Shown: positions 34,500-46,350, counted from the first letter of the stretch. The stretch is DNA of 64,000 nt from Sternotherus odoratus (GCA_032164245.1 JAVMKO010000003.1:6582651-6646650), one strand, 5' to 3'. Translations and numbers: made by a program. Notes: a model not told the origin generated them from the letters alone.

Positions 34500-34780
34500 G
34501 CCTTTACTGCCTGGGAATTTTTCAGCATAACTTTTGGAAAACGTCAATTCATCGACACTGAAACCTCCTGTGGGAATGGGTCGGTTTTCACACATTTTTC
34601 CCTTTAAAAAAAAAACCAAAAACCCCGGAAAAAGGAATGTCAAGAATGGAGGAACATCCTCTTTGGGCACGTTCCGGAGGAAAAGCTTCGATTTTCATTT
34701 CCAAAGGATTTTGGCCTTTTAAAATTTTAGTTCATTTTTAGTTTTAAAAAGGGACAGATCATTTCAAAGTTGGAAATCAA
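34500..34780. repeat. A/T-run repeat (TTTTGGAAAACGTC type)
   Basis: Runs such as TTTTTCCCTTTAAAAAAAAA and TTCATTTCCAAAGGATTTTG resemble the A/T-run family. Weak evidence. Confidence 0.3.
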
Positions 34781-35544
34781 ACGGAAACGTTGTAGGTTCC
34801 CAAATCTTTCTGAGATGTTTGACTCTGTGGCCCCTTTCGAGAAGGGACGGTTTTTTGAACTCTTGAAAATTCTCGTGGGACAGGAAAAACATTTTCTGCC
34901 CTGCTCTGTTCATAACACCCCTGAAAGGTAGATAAGCCTGCAAAGTTCCTTGGGAAAGAATAGTGCCATGCAAGTAATAACAGCTATTCAGGCTCTGGTA
35001 TATCTCTTAGGAGCTTTTCCCTGAGCATCTCAGAACACAGTCAGTCCTGGGGGATTAGTTGTGTTATGCTAAGACACAGCGAAGTGGCAACGCACTGAGA
35101 GACATGTGGAGAGCAAAGTACAATACAAATAAAAATTACACATCCTATTCTCCATCATTGCCAGCCAGTGAAACACGGACGATGCCTGCAGCACTATGTC
35201 CAAACCATTCAGAGTTGACTTTGCCTTGAAGGGACACTGTCAAATAGTTTTAGGCTTATAATTCAGGGTGATAAAAATGTGAGGCAATTTCATCTGACCA
35301 GAACGCGTTTTGTGATTGGTCTAAAATACAGCATAAATGAAGAAGTCATGAATTAACCCTTTGTTCCCTTGGACCCAGAGTATACAGGGGGCTTTCCCCT
35401 TTCCCTGTGAACCCACTCCACCTAAGGGCATAGAATAATGCCACGGTGCTGCACTTAATTCAGCCAACAGGTTAACAAGAAAATGCATTGGACACACCAT
35501 CTGAGTGATCACTGAGCCATAGGAAAGACCAAATGCAACTCAGA

Positions 35545-35700
35545 ATGCTTATGTGCTATTCCTTGCTCCGCCACTGACTCCGTGTGAGTGACCTTGGGCA
35601 AGTCACTTAAATAGTCTGTGCTTCAGTTTCCTCATCTGTAAAATGTGACTAGTGAGACTTAGCTATGATAAGCACTTTAGGATCTACGAGTACCAGTGCT
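35545..35700 (+). repeat. MIR SINE (sense)
   Basis: GACCTTGGGCAAGTCACTTA, GTGCTTCAGTTTCCTCATCT, GTAAAATGTGACTAG and ATAAGCACTTTAGGATCTAC are the sense MIR blocks in order. Confidence 0.88.
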
Positions 35701-35834
35701 AGATATGGATCCCGGTTGGATCGCATTGTCATGCGGGTTTGGGATGCTGAGCAGTGGCTGTGGAACTTGTGGGTGTAAAAGTCCATGTTTCTGGATCTGG
35801 GTGCTGAGCTCTGAAGAAGCGAGCGGTGATACCA

Positions 35835-35945
35835 CTATGGAAACTTGCACAGCAATTAAACAGCCCCTTAGCCTAAGCCCCACAAGCCTGAATCAGCTAA
35901 CACAGGCCAGCTGCGGGGTTCTAATGGCAGTGTAGACATATCCTG
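35835..35945. mobile_element. MITE fragment of the 31481 family
   Basis: CAGCAATTAAACAGCCCCTT, ACACAGGCCAGCTGCGGGGT and GGCAGTGTAGACATATCC match the right half of the element at 31481-31775. Confidence 0.6.
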
Positions 35946-36455
35946 AAAGGCCTCCAGGCTGGGGCGGGAGGGGGACTGAAGAACCTTCCCATTGTAAGGA
36001 TGTGGGCCTCTCTCTATTGATTTGCACTCCGTCACCCTGGACAAGGGTGAGCGTATGAGATAAATCGCGACTCGGCCAGAGGCCGAAGGTGGGCTCTCAC
36101 AGTCTTAGAGCAGTTGCCGGCAAGAGACATCAGAGATGGGGACAAGTGGAGGCCCAGCAACTTAAGCAATGGCAAACCCAGCTCCCTGTCCCAAAGCCTG
36201 AGAAGTAATTACAAAGGAGAGAAGGAATGGATCCTAACGGCTGGAGTTGGCGTAGGCTTGGGGTGTGGGTGTGGGTGTGAGAGAGAGTGAGAGAATACAT
36301 CATTGCCTCTGTGTGGGGCGGGATAGGGGTGTGTGGGAGAGGGGGAGGGGTGTGTATATCACCGCCTGATCATCAAAACCTCCTCTATGCTAATTCAGTT
36401 GCCCACACTTTGAGGCTAGCGGCTTCCCAGCTTTTGTGCCATTTGTTTCCCTTTT

Positions 36456-37090
36456 TCATACAGAAGGAAGGGAAGGTGATTTAGTAATTGCCAAGGAGCG
36501 GAAAACGCAGCAATTCACCTCTCCCGGGGAATAACTAAAGCAGGCAATAATAATTGGCAGGCTCCTTGTAACCGGAGCTCTTTTTCCCTGCGAGAGGCTT
36601 GCGTGTAACACCGGAGGAGCTGCCTCTGGGGGCGGAGGGGAAATCCGCTCTGACAAGCGTGAAGCTGGAAAGCCGAGGAGGTGGGAAAGGAATTGCAGCA
36701 GGAAGCGGATAAAATTCATAAATCAATACATTTTGCTGCGTCTAATCAAATCCAGGAACCTGTTTGCTCAGGTGTCATAAAATCGCGTCGGATCAACAGC
36801 AAGAGAGGGGAAAGGAAAGCAGCGCCCGCTTGACATGCTAGATGGCTGGCATCCCCCAAACCGCTGTAGCCCTGGCTAAGTGAGTCTTTACGGAAGACTG
36901 CAGGCCCTGCTTTCGCTCGGCGCATTCGGCTTTAAAAAAAAAAGAAAGAATCATCTTCGCCGTGGGAAGCAGCTGGGAAAAGAGGCCAGCCATTGCGGCG
37001 GTGGAGGGAGAACTGGGAAAGGTTCTTTGAGGACACGAGCCATCAGCAGCTCTGGCGAGCACTGACACCTAAGGCATTTCTTCTCTCCGA
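36456..37090. other. Unique intronic block, candidate conserved non-coding element
   Basis: No repeat words are recognised. It includes AGGCAATAATAATTGGCAGG, ATAAAATTCATAAATCAATAC and TCTAATCAAATCCAGG, with moderate CpG. This is a candidate regulatory element of the host gene purely by repeat depletion and composition. Confidence 0.3.
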
Positions 37091-37096
37091 GATCCT

Positions 37097-37353
37097 AGGC
37101 CAGGTCTACACCGCAGACTCTTGCCAGCAAAGCGGTGTCTGTCAGGGTTGCCAAAAGGCGAGATCTGGGCCCAAACCAGCCGTGCTGGCCAAGCTGCGCA
37201 GACCCTGTTCGACCGGCAACGCTGTGCTTGGAATAAGTTATCCCAGAAAAAACACAGCACTGCTGGGTTGAGCTGCGTCCACACTAGGAGCACTTGGTCA
37301 GTAGAATAGAACAGACCTAGGCCAGCAAATGGTTCCTCGTGTAGACCTGGCCT
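37097..37353. mobile_element. TIR-type MITE with 15-bp perfect termini
   Basis: The left end AGGCCAGGTCTACAC (37097-37111) and the right end GTGTAGACCTGGCCT (37339-37353) are perfect inverted repeats. An internal GCTGCGTCCACACTAGGAGC is present. No matching target duplication was identified (left CCT, right TTA). Non-coding. Confidence 0.8.
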
Positions 37354-37931
37354 TTAATAAGGGAAGCGACCTGGTTAACTTCAAGCTCCGAGCGACAATG
37401 GCCCGCCTGTCTTCTCTGTCTGGCTCTGCTGTAGGAGCTCCAGGCTCCATTGCTGTGCACCTTGTGTGGGCGTTCACACCTTGCAAAAGGGAGTGCAGAA
37501 CACACCCACTGGGTTGAGTGATTTGGCATCCAGGCTCTCCTATCAACCGCCCCTTCCACCTGTTCTCAGAAGCAAGGAGAGGGTAGGGATGCTGAAAGCC
37601 GCAAGGGGAGGTCAAGCCACCAGAGGGATCAGGAGATGGACTGGAAGCGCTTCCTATTGTGAGGACATGGAACTCTATACATTTCTTCGGACTCTGTTAC
37701 CCCAGAAAGGGGGCCGGGGGACAACTAAATTGGTGACCTCGCCAGAGGGCTCAGTTATAAACAACAAATAACACCCACTTTGCACTCACATCACATGATC
37801 ACCCAGATTTCAAGGCCGTGGAGAATCAAGCCACCCGTTTTGGCTTTTGTCTCCTATCCCAGTCCTGATCCAGCTACTCCCCGTGTAACTTAGGAGATCC
37901 AAGCACAGAGCGGTGGTCGCTGCACTGCAGA

Positions 37932-39861
37932 CAGGCATGACCAATCCCCAACTAAATCATCCCAGCCAGGGCTTTGTCCAGCCTGACCATAAAAACCTCT
38001 ACGGAAGGTGATTCTACCACCTCCCTAGGTAACCCATTCCAGTGCTTCACCACCCTCCTAGTGAAAAAGTTTTTCCTAATATCCAACCTAAACCTCCCCC
38101 ACTGCAACTTGAGACCATTACTCCTTGTTCGGTCATCTGCTACCACTGAGAACAGTCTAGATCCATCCTCTTTGGAACCCCCTTTCAGGTAGTTGAAAGC
38201 AGCTATCAAATCTCCCCTCAGTCTTCTCTTCTGTAGACAAAACAATCCCAGTTCTCTCAGCCTCTCCTCATAAATCATGCACTCCAGGCCCCTAATCATT
38301 TTTGCTGCCCTTCTCTGGACTCTTTCCAATTTTTCCACATCCTTCTTGTAGTGTGAGCCCCAAAATTGGACACAGTACTCCAGATGAGACCTCACTAATG
38401 TCGAATAGAGGGGAACAATCACGTCCCTCGATCTGCTGGCAATGCCCCTACTTATACAGTCCAAATTGCCGTTAGCCTTCTTGGCAACAAGGGCACACAG
38501 TTGACTCATATCCAGTTTCTCATCCACTGTAACCCCTAGGTCCTTTTCTGTGAACTGCTGCCTAGCCATTCGGTCCCTAGTCTGTAGCAGTGCATGGGAT
38601 TCTTCCGTCCTAAGTGCAGGACTCTGCACTTCTCCTTGTTGAACCTCATCAAATTTCTTTTGGCCCAATCCTCTAATTTGTCTAGGTCCCTCTGTATCCT
38701 ATCCCTCCCCTCCAGCGTATCTACCACTCCTCCCAGTTTAGTGTCATCTGCAAACTATCTGAGGGTGCAGTCCACGCCATCCAGATCATTAATCAAGATA
38801 TTCAACAAAACTGGCCCCGCAACCGACCCTTGGGGCACTTCACTTGATACCGGCTGCCAACTAGACATGGAGCCATTGATCGCTACCCGTTGAGCCCGAC
38901 AATCCAGCCAGGTTTCTATCCACCTTATGGTCCATTCATCCAGCCCATACTTCTTTAACTTGCTGGCAAGAATATTTTGGGAGACCGTATCAAAAGCTTT
39001 GCTAAAGTCAAGGAACAACACATCCATTGCTTTCCCCTCATCCACAGAGACAGTTATCTCATCGTAGAAGGCAATTAGGTTAGTCAGGCATGACTTGCCC
39101 TTGGTGAATCCATGCTGACTGTTCCTGATCACTTTCCTCTCCTCTAAGTGCTTCAGGATTGATTCCTTGAGGACCTGCTCCATGATTTTTCCAGGCACTG
39201 AGGTGAGGCTGACTGGCCTGTAGTTCCCTGGATCCTCCTTCTTCCCTTTTTTAAAGATGGACACTACATTAGCCTTTTTCCAGTCATCCGGGACCTCCCC
39301 CGATCGCCATGAGTTTTCAAAGACAATGGCCAATGGCTCTGCAATCACATCCACCAACTCCTTTAGCACGCTCGGATGCAGCGCATCCGGCCCCATGGAC
39401 TTGTGCTCGTCCAGCTTTTCTAAATATTCCCAAACCACTTCTTTTTCCACAGACGGTTGGTCACCTCCTCCCCATGCTGTGCTGCCCAGTGCAGTAGTCT
39501 GGAGCTGACCTTGTTCGTGAAGACAGAGGAAAAAAAAGCATTGAGTGCATTGCTTTTTCCACATCCTCTGTCACTAGATTGCCTCTCTCATTCAATAAGG
39601 GGCCCACACTTTCCTTGACTTTTTTCTTGTTGCTAACATACCTAAAGAAACCCTTCTTGTTACCCTTAACATACCTTGCTAGCTGCAACTCCAAGTGTGA
39701 TTTAGCCTTTCTGATTTCACTCCTGCATGCCTGAGCAATATTTTTATATTCCTCCCTGGTCATTTGCCCAATCTTCCACTTCTTGTAAGCTTCTTTTTTG
39801 CATTTAAGATCAGCAAGGATTTCACTGTTTAACCCAGCTATATCATGTCCACATCCATTAG
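37932..39861 (-). mobile_element. CR1 LINE, about 1.9 kb, lacking its extreme 3' tail
   Basis: It carries the ORF2 region from the linker before the reverse transcriptase to the C-terminus. The usual last 65 bp or so (ATAGAATCATAG...CCTGCTCAAAGC) are missing at the left, where the sequence begins at GACCAATCCCCAACTAAATC. That is unusual, since CR1 copies are normally 5'-truncated. The 5' end meets an older CR1 near 39861. Confidence 0.88.
37952..39861 (-). pseudogene. CR1 ORF2 reverse transcriptase (frameshifted)
   Basis: In order on the minus strand: a linker (AYKKWKIGQMTREEYKNIAQ, GNKKGFFRYVSNKKKVKESV), RT fingers ([20 protein letters not shown]), motif A ([14 protein letters not shown]), motif B ([14 protein letters not shown]), motif C (FADDTKLGG, near 38740 in another frame), thumb ([20 protein letters not shown]) and the C-terminal end ([31 protein letters not shown]). 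At least three frame changes break it (near 39500, 38755 and 38600). The endonuclease is absent. The protein would be a target-primed reverse transcriptase. Non-functional. Confidence 0.88.
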
Positions 39862-40960
39862 GCAAGTAATCCTGTCAAAGAAGGAAATGAGGTTGGTTTG
39901 GCATGATTTGTTCCTGCCAAATGCATGCTGGTTATTCCTTACAACCCTATTAACCTAGATCAGGGGTGGGCAAACTACGGCCCGCGGGCCATATGTGGCC
40001 CGCCAGCCATTTTTATCTGGCCCATGAGCTCGGGCTGGGGGAGCCCCACACTCCCGCAGCAAGCCACGGGGCCCCTCGCTCCCGGGCCGGGCCGAGTGCA
40101 GCAAGCCGCAGGGCTCCGCGCTCCTGAGCCAGGGGCCAGGCCCAACACTGCGAGTCGCGGGGCCCCACACTCCCGGGCCGAGGGTGCCAAGCATGGCGGG
40201 CCGCGGGACCCTGCGCCTGGCTGAGCAGGATAAGCGGGGAGGGGGCTTAGGTGGCGGGGTCCCGGGGTGTGTGGTTAGAGTGGGGAGGGATCTCTGGAGG
40301 GGGCAGTCAGGGAACAAAGAGGAGGGGGGCTTAGATGGGGGTGGGGCCCCAGGGGTGGTGGCTAGTGTGGGTGAGTCTTGGGAGGGGGCAGTCAGGGAAC
40401 AAAGAGTAAGGGGGGCAGTTAGAGTGGGGAGGGTCTCCAGAGGGGGTGATCAGGAGACAAGGAAGGAGGGGTGGATGGTTTGGGAGTTCTGAGGGGGGCA
40501 GTCAGGGGGTGGGAAGTGGGAGGGGATTGGATAGGGGTCGGGGCCAGGCTGTTTGGGTAGGCACAGCCTTCCCTACCCGGCCCGCCGCACAATTGTGAAC
40601 CCCAGTGTGGCCCTCGGGCCAAAATGTTTGCCTACCTCCGGCCTAGATGCTTACGAACTGATTGTTTAATCATTTGCTCCGGTATCATTCCAGGTATCAG
40701 ACTTAAGGTGACTGGTCTACAATTCCCTGGGTCCTCTTTCTTTCCCTTTTTAAAGACAGGTGCTATTTTACCCTGCTCTGCTCGTCTGGGACCTCACCCA
40801 TCCTCCAAGAGCTCTCAGAGATCATCACTAATGGTCTGAGATTGCTTCAGCTAGTTCTTTAAATACCCTAGGGTAAATTTCATTAGGCCCTGCTGACTTG
40901 AATACAGTGAACTTATCTAAATATTCTGTACCCTGTTCTTTCTAGATTAAGTATCTTTAT
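39862..40960 (-). mobile_element. Older CR1 fragment, split by a hAT element
   Basis: The left piece (AAGTAATCCTGTCAAAGAAG, ATGCATGCTGGTTATTCCTT) ends at 39960. The right piece resumes at 40641 (CCTAGATGCTTACGAACTGA, CAATTCCCTGGGTCCTC, CTTCAGCTAGTTCTTTAAAT, ATTAGGCCCTGCTGACTTGA). Together they match the RT region of an older CR1 subfamily in the same orientation as the neighbouring CR1. Confidence 0.8.
39961..40640. mobile_element. hAT-type element, 680 bp, with 8-bp target duplication
   Basis: The left end is CAGGGGTGGGCAAACTACGG. The right end, inverted, is CGGAGGTAGGCAAACATTTT (12 of the first 15 bases match). It is flanked by ACCTAGAT (39953-39960) and GCCTAGAT (40641-40648), a hAT-type duplication inside the older CR1. 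The interior is long G-rich, GGGGGCAGTCAGGGAAC-type tandem sequence with no transposase. Confidence 0.87.
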
Positions 40961-41167
40961 TGGAGGTTAATGTTTTTCTAGCAATTGTATTGATTGCCAA
41001 TAGAAATCTTCTCAAGTGTTTGAAAAAGCAAGCTCTGAAGGACCATATGGAGGTTACGACAATTCAGCACAAGGTTAACACTGTGCGAGTTTCATTCAAG
41101 TGCTAAGTAGTGTGTAAAGTGCCTGTAGCGGCTAAGTGCTTAACAAATAATTTCTTAATGATAGAAG

Positions 41168-41359
41168 ATTCATAGATTTTAAGGCCAGAAGGCACCACTG
41201 TGGTCATCTAGTCGGACCTCCTGTATAACACAGGCCAGAGAACCTTATCCAATAATTTCTGCCTCAAGTCCGTAACTTCTGTTTGCGTTAGACCACGTTT
41301 TTTAAAAAGACACCCAGTCTTGACTTAAAGACTGCGCATGAAAGAGCATCTATCTACAA
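41168..41359 (-). mobile_element. CR1 LINE 3' end (older subfamily)
   Basis: TTCATAGATTTTAAGGCCAG, AAGGCACCACTGTGGTCATC and CCTCCTGTATAACACAGGCC are the antisense tail of the 'ATCTAGTCTGACCTCC' CR1 group. It is broken off by the hAT fragment at 41360. Confidence 0.82.
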
Positions 41360-41500
41360 CAGGAGTGGGCAAACTACGGCCTGTGGGCCACATCTGGCCC
41401 ATGGGACTGTCCTGTCTGGCCCTTGAGCTCCCGGCCGGGGCACCTAGCACCCGCCCCCTCCCCTGCTGTCCCCTCTACCCCTCAGCTCACTGCACCGCCG
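41360..41500. mobile_element. hAT-type fragment (left end)
   Basis: CAGGAGTGGGCAAACTACGG and CCTGTGGGCCACATCTGGCC match the left end of the 39961 element. No right terminus was found. Confidence 0.7.
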
Positions 41501-42190
41501 GTGCACCACAATGCACCACAATCTCCACTCCTGGTGACAGGAGGGAGGCGTATCCTGGGAATCCTTGGCCCTGGTACATCATAGGAGATGCAATCCAGCT
41601 GGGAAGCTCGTCCCTCAGAGGAGAATGGGGACGCCTACCTCTCACTCCAAGGCGCAGTGCAAGATCAGTTTAAGCCTGGCCTAAACCACATAGAAATCAA
41701 ATCCTATGCTACAGTGTCCCAGTACGGGCCATGCAGACAACAAATGGCTCCCCCACCCTTGGCTTGCCATGAATGTCATTTCAGTGAATCAGCTCATAAG
41801 CTGTCCACCTTCAATGGGTTGCCGCCATTCCTGACTCTCCCTTGTACTGGAGTGGACAATGCAGCGGACGTCACCTGTCATGGTGCATAAGATGAACCGT
41901 GATAAGTCTGGCACGGATAAAGCTGTCTCTGCCACTGACAGCCAAACTGTGGGGAGGTAAACAGTCAAACATGGGATGACACAGTGGCTAACACTTATTT
42001 TATAAACTCCGGGGGCTGATTGATCCTGGCAGCAGGGGAGAAAAGGCAGGAGAGGGTTAGTCACTGGAGCAGCAAGGAGCCACAAAGATGAAATTCATTC
42101 TTCCTCTCTGATGAGATTCCACGTTTGGTTGATAAAGGTAAGTGCGGAGATGTCATATAGTTTGGTTGTTGTAAGGCATGTGCCTTCGTT

Positions 42191-42310
42191 GGGGTGACCA
42201 GACAGCAAATGTGAAAAATCGGGATGGGCGTGAAGGGTAATAGGAGCCTATATAAGAAAATGACCCCAAAATCGGGACCGTCTCTATAAAATCAGGACAT
42301 CTGGTCACCC
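42191..42310 (+). mobile_element. TA-flanked MITE, copy 4
   Basis: The ends are GGGGTGACCAGA and TCTGGTCACCC. The right flank is TA (42311-42312), while the left flank is TT, a probable mutation. A TCTCTATAAAATC block is present. 120 bp, close in length to copy 1. Confidence 0.85.
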
Positions 42311-42794
42311 TAGCCTTAGTTCTGCATGACATCCTGATTAAAAAATTGGCACCATACAATAGCAAGAAACCACATGCTAAATGGATTTAAAACAACCACA
42401 CAAAACTACCTGACCGATCTCAAAAAGTCGTTACAATGGGGAATCATCTCTGAACGGGGGTGTTTCCCTCAAGGATCGGTACTGGGGCGGGTGTTATTCG
42501 ATATTTTCCTCAGTGATCCGGAAATAAATATAAAATCACTGCTGATACAGCCTGCACCCAGACTGGTGGAATGACACAGAAGGCTGAGGACAGAGCTGTC
42601 AAACAGCGATCTGCATTGTTTGGTGAACTGGGCCCATTCAAACAGGTGTTTTAATACTGCCGATTGCAAACTCAGGAACAAGGAATACTGCCCGTCCCTA
42701 CAGGACAGAGGACTGTATCCTGGATGAGAAGGATACATGGGGAACAAGCAACACACCATGAGCTCCCAGTACAATGCTGGGACCTTTGGATGTA

Positions 42795-43342
42795 CAGTAA
42801 AACCTCCATTTAATGGACTAATTCGGGCGAGGGGGTGTCCGTTAAATGAAAAAGTCCGTTATTTAATAATAATAAAAAAAAATGAGCTGTCGGAGCAGCA
42901 GCCCGACCGCCGCAGGGTCGGGGCGGCAGCTCCGCAGCCCGCCCGCTGCCAGGACCCGGGTGGCAGCCAGGAGCCGTCAGCCAGCCCGCTCGGGTCCGAC
43001 CCAGGCTGCAGCCAGGAGCCGTCAGCCAGCCCGCCCGGGTCCCGGCTGCTGGGACCCGGGCGGCAGCGGGGAGCCAGGAGTCAGCCCGCCCACTGCCGTG
43101 ACCCGGACGGCAGCCGGGAGCCGGCAGCCAGCCTGCCTGAAGGCGGCATCTGGCAGCCAGCCAGCCCACCCGCAGGCGGGACCCGGCAGCCAGCCCACCC
43201 GCTGCCTGGACCCAGGCGGCAGCCGGGAGCCGGCAACCAGCCCGCGACAAATGGATTTCGGATGCATCAGACTTGCTTAGAAATTTTGTCCGTTGCATCC
43301 GAAGTCCGTTAAATCGAGGTCCGTTAAATCGAGGGTTTACTG
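42795..43342. mobile_element. Tigger/mariner-like non-autonomous element, 548 bp
   Basis: The left end CAGTAAAACCTCCATTTAAT and the inverted right end CAGTAAACCCTCGATTTAAC match at most positions, and TA flanks both sides (42793-42794, 43343-43344). GTCCGTTAAAT blocks occur subterminally on both sides. The 191-aa open frame through it is a translation of the GC-rich repeat and has no transposase motif. Confidence 0.85.
42935..43245. repeat. GC-rich minisatellite inside the Tigger-like element
   Basis: About six degenerate units of roughly 45-60 bp share GACCCGGGCGGCAGCC, AGGAGCCGTCAGCCAGCCC and GGGAGCCGGCAGCCAGCC. It fills most of the element's interior. Confidence 0.75.
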
Positions 43343-43889
43343 TACAAAAGACAGGAGCAGTGGGCACTAGGGAGACCAGTCATCATCGTCATAATGAATA
43401 ATGATGCAGTTCGGGTGGTCACATTTTAAAAGGGAAGTTGAAAACTTGGCCAGGCTGTAGAAAAGAGCCACAACAAGAATTTGAGGGGTGGAGAAAATGC
43501 CTCCCATTGTGGTCTTACCGAGCTCCATCTGTTTAGTTTAGGGGAAAAAAAGATGGAGCGGTAACTTGATTACAGCATTTAAATATCCTCAGGGGTATTA
43601 AAGGGCTCGCCGGACTAGAAGAGCAAGGCGCAAGCGAGAACCAATGGCTGGAAGCTACAGCCAGACAATTCAAATGAGAAATTAAGCACACGTCTTTCAA
43701 GAAGCTCAGCATCCAATAACTCCCACCCCCAATGCTGACAGACAGATTTCTCCACAGAGCTCAGTGCCCCGTGTTCTCTCTCCTCACCTGCCCCATGTGT
43801 TTGCTTCACTCCTTGGATACATCTTGGCTTGGACGGTGGTGGTAAGTTCTTTGGGGTAGGGGCCACGACTGGGCAGGACTTGCCCCTTC

Positions 43890-43950
43890 TCCAGCAGAGG
43901 CAGTGTTGCCCACTGGATAGAGCACTGGCCTGGGACTCCGCTAAACAATG
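43890..43950 (+). repeat. MIR-like SINE 5' fragment
   Basis: CAGAGGCAGTGTTGCCCACT and GGATAGAGCACTGGCCTGGG are the sense tRNA-related start of a MIR. The rest is missing. Confidence 0.6.
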
Positions 43951-43954
43951 CTGC

Positions 43955-45799
43955 TGTTCCAGACAGGCAATGAGAGAGAAGCCTGTCGCTAGGGAGGCTA
44001 ATTAATGAAATAGGAATTAAACCAGGCTAGCCGGGTTAACTCCCCTCCTGTGTTGCAAACAAAAAAAAGGGACAAGGTTTAGCAGTGGGCTAAGCTGCAT
44101 CCCCAGCTGCTGGCCACCTGACGGTTATTAAAGCTGGTTCGCTCTTTGTTGAGAGAAAACAGCTGTAAAGCAAAAGGTGATGTCACCTAGTCACCACTCC
44201 TGAATTCCAGCTCCCGGCTGAGCGGGGCTTTGGTTTGTGTTATTAACAGTCTCTTTTGACACATCCTGAGCGCTGAAGATTTCTTGTAACCCCTCTTTTC
44301 TCTTCCTCTGTGTAGTGGCCGGGCTCCTGAGAATCAGGCTGATTAAATGTCTATGCCTAGGCGCTTCCCTGGAGGCCAGGTAGTTTATGTCAATCGGAGA
44401 GCTCCGGAACGAGAGGTAAACCAGAGCATTAAACCACCAAGACCCGTCCGATTCTCCCTCGCCCACTTCAGAATCACAATATTCTATGGAACCACCCCCC
44501 ACCCCCATCAGAGCAACTGCGATCAAATGAACACTCGTGAAGATCGGGAAATGCAAAGGATCGACTTCATGCCCCCCCCCCCATGTTGGGGTTCGCCCCT
44601 CCATGAACTGAATAAATGCACAAAACCAATTCCTGTTTGAGGGGACATTGGTACTCCCACTCCGACTGCTCCTATGGGGCTGCTATTCATGAAGAACTAT
44701 GGTAGATCCCCTCCAGATGGAAACAGTGCAGGCTATACACCAATGGACACAGCGATTATCCGTAAGACGGCCTCCTCAGACAGCTGATCTCTCTAGGCCT
44801 TGGGTCACCCAGACACGCTATAGCCTCCAGATCACAAGCTTCCTGGTTCCAGTCTCAGCTGGGGAAACCAGCAGGCTGACCACAATGGCCCAGTTCACAC
44901 TAACAGGAGCATGACATGAGCTCTGATGTATTAGTCATGCAGGGCTATTAGCGAGCCTGGTGATTTAAGCACCTGAGTATGGGGACCACAAGGCCTACCT
45001 CACGTGATGAGCTGTCCCACGGAAATGTGCATTCAGGGGCTATTCATGGGAGTGAGGTGAATAAGATGTAGACCAAGGATCCTTCCAAATGGAGTAGCTC
45101 ATGGCGTAACAGAGACGGGTTCCAGCCTGGGAATGCGAATGCACCAATATTCAGAGTGTGTGGGGAGAGGGCAGTTAGACTGGTCCATTGTAGAGTTAGG
45201 AGCCAGCGAGGAGATCTAGATCCAGGTGGAGATTTTTAACTCCCCGAAGGCTCAGCAGCACTCCAGTCAGGCACATCCGATGAGATGGAAACCGCACAAA
45301 GAAACGCCAGCCAGGCTTGCTGGAAGTGTGGTGATCTGGACCCAGTGTCGAGGGATCCTGGGATAGACATTTGGCCTTGGCTAGAAACCACAAGAAACTT
45401 GGTGGCTTGGGGGGAGGGGGATCATCCAAATCTGAACCTCAAGGGCAGAGAATCCACGGATCTTGGTCCAATCAAAACATCAGAGCTCCACAGAGCACAT
45501 GAGCAGGGCTGCCATTTGGGAGGTGTCATCCCAGGAACGGGCAGTGGTTTGTGTATACACATGCACAAACAGTTACCAGGCCTTCCCAGCCTGAGCATTG
45601 GTGACTGGGCAGCAGCACTGAGCTACGAGTTAGGGGCTGAGAATTGCCTTGGTTATAAATTCTAGACTCAAGATCAATGCATCAAGGGCAATTGTCCTTG
45701 GAAACGGCTGCTGTCACGGAACCTCCGTCCATCAGATCGAAGCGGGAAAGGATGGCACACTCAGTTTTTAAAATACATACACAACCAGAAATCTCAAGT

Positions 45800-45847
<48 letters not shown>

Positions 45848-46200
45848 ACACACCCACACACCCCTTCTTACTCACATGGCTTTTCAGTAACACATTTAAA
45901 ATGAACGCCTGTAGCCTGAATAGCAATCTACCCTATTAGCAACCTCAGACATTTAAAAATCACAAATCAGGAGATTTTAAAAAAATTAACTGGGGGCTCC
46001 TTTAATTCGTTTTCTGGTTTCTAAGCCTTTAGGGAACACTTGGGTCACTTTTCTCTCTCACCGTGAGGGCTAAAAACATACTGTCCTTTCAGCGAAAGCC
46101 AAAAGCCTCACACAATCGCATGATTTGAGGAGCTGGGGCTTTAAGAAAGGCATTAAAAATCCAGAGACGTGTGATAAAATCATGAGATTGGCAACACTGA
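43955..46200. other. Intronic sequence with a (CA)n tract
   Basis: Nothing besides the microsatellite at 45802 is recognised. The open frames 44191-44604 (minus) and 45285-45665 (plus) lack domains and splice context. Confidence 0.5.
45802..45862. repeat. (CA)n microsatellite
   Basis: An about 60-bp CA tract with two CCCACA interruptions near its right end. Confidence 0.95.
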
Positions 46201-46214
46201 GTCTACCAGGAGAG

Positions 46215-46350
46215 ATAGGAACATCAGAACGGCCATACTGGGTCAGACCAATGGTCCATCTAGCCCAGTATCCTGTCTTCTGACAGTGCCCGGTGCTTCA
46301 GAGGGAATGAGCAGAACAAGCAATCATTGGGTGATTCATCTCGTCTTCCA
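46215..46350 (-). mobile_element. CR1 LINE 3' end (GGTCAGACCAATGGTCCATC group)
   Basis: TAGGAACATCAGAACGGCCA, TACTGGGTCAGACCAATGGT, CCATCTAGCCCAGTATCCTG and GCTTCAGAGGGAATGAGCAG are the antisense 3' tail of a widespread reptile CR1 subfamily. Confidence 0.85.

Larger units (their letters stand above)
42370..43720 (+). mobile_element. CR1 LINE ORF2 fragment (sense), split by a Tigger-like element
   Basis: Left piece to 42792: translation includes CFPQGSVLGRVLFDIF (RT motif B) and later nucleotide blocks GTGAACTGGGCCCATTCAAA and GGACAGAGGACTGTATCCTG. The right piece from 43345 has CTGTAGAAAAGAGCCACAAC, GTTTAGTTTAGGGGAAAAAA, GTAACTTGATTACAGCATTT and GAACCAATGGCTGGAAGC, the CR1 thumb and C-terminal region. 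The catalytic FADD box is not preserved. Strongly decayed. Confidence 0.8.

Noticed and set aside
42737..43312. 191-codon ORF rich in Gln, Pro, Arg and Ser
   Set aside because: Translation of a GC-rich minisatellite inside a Tigger-like element, with no transposase motifs.
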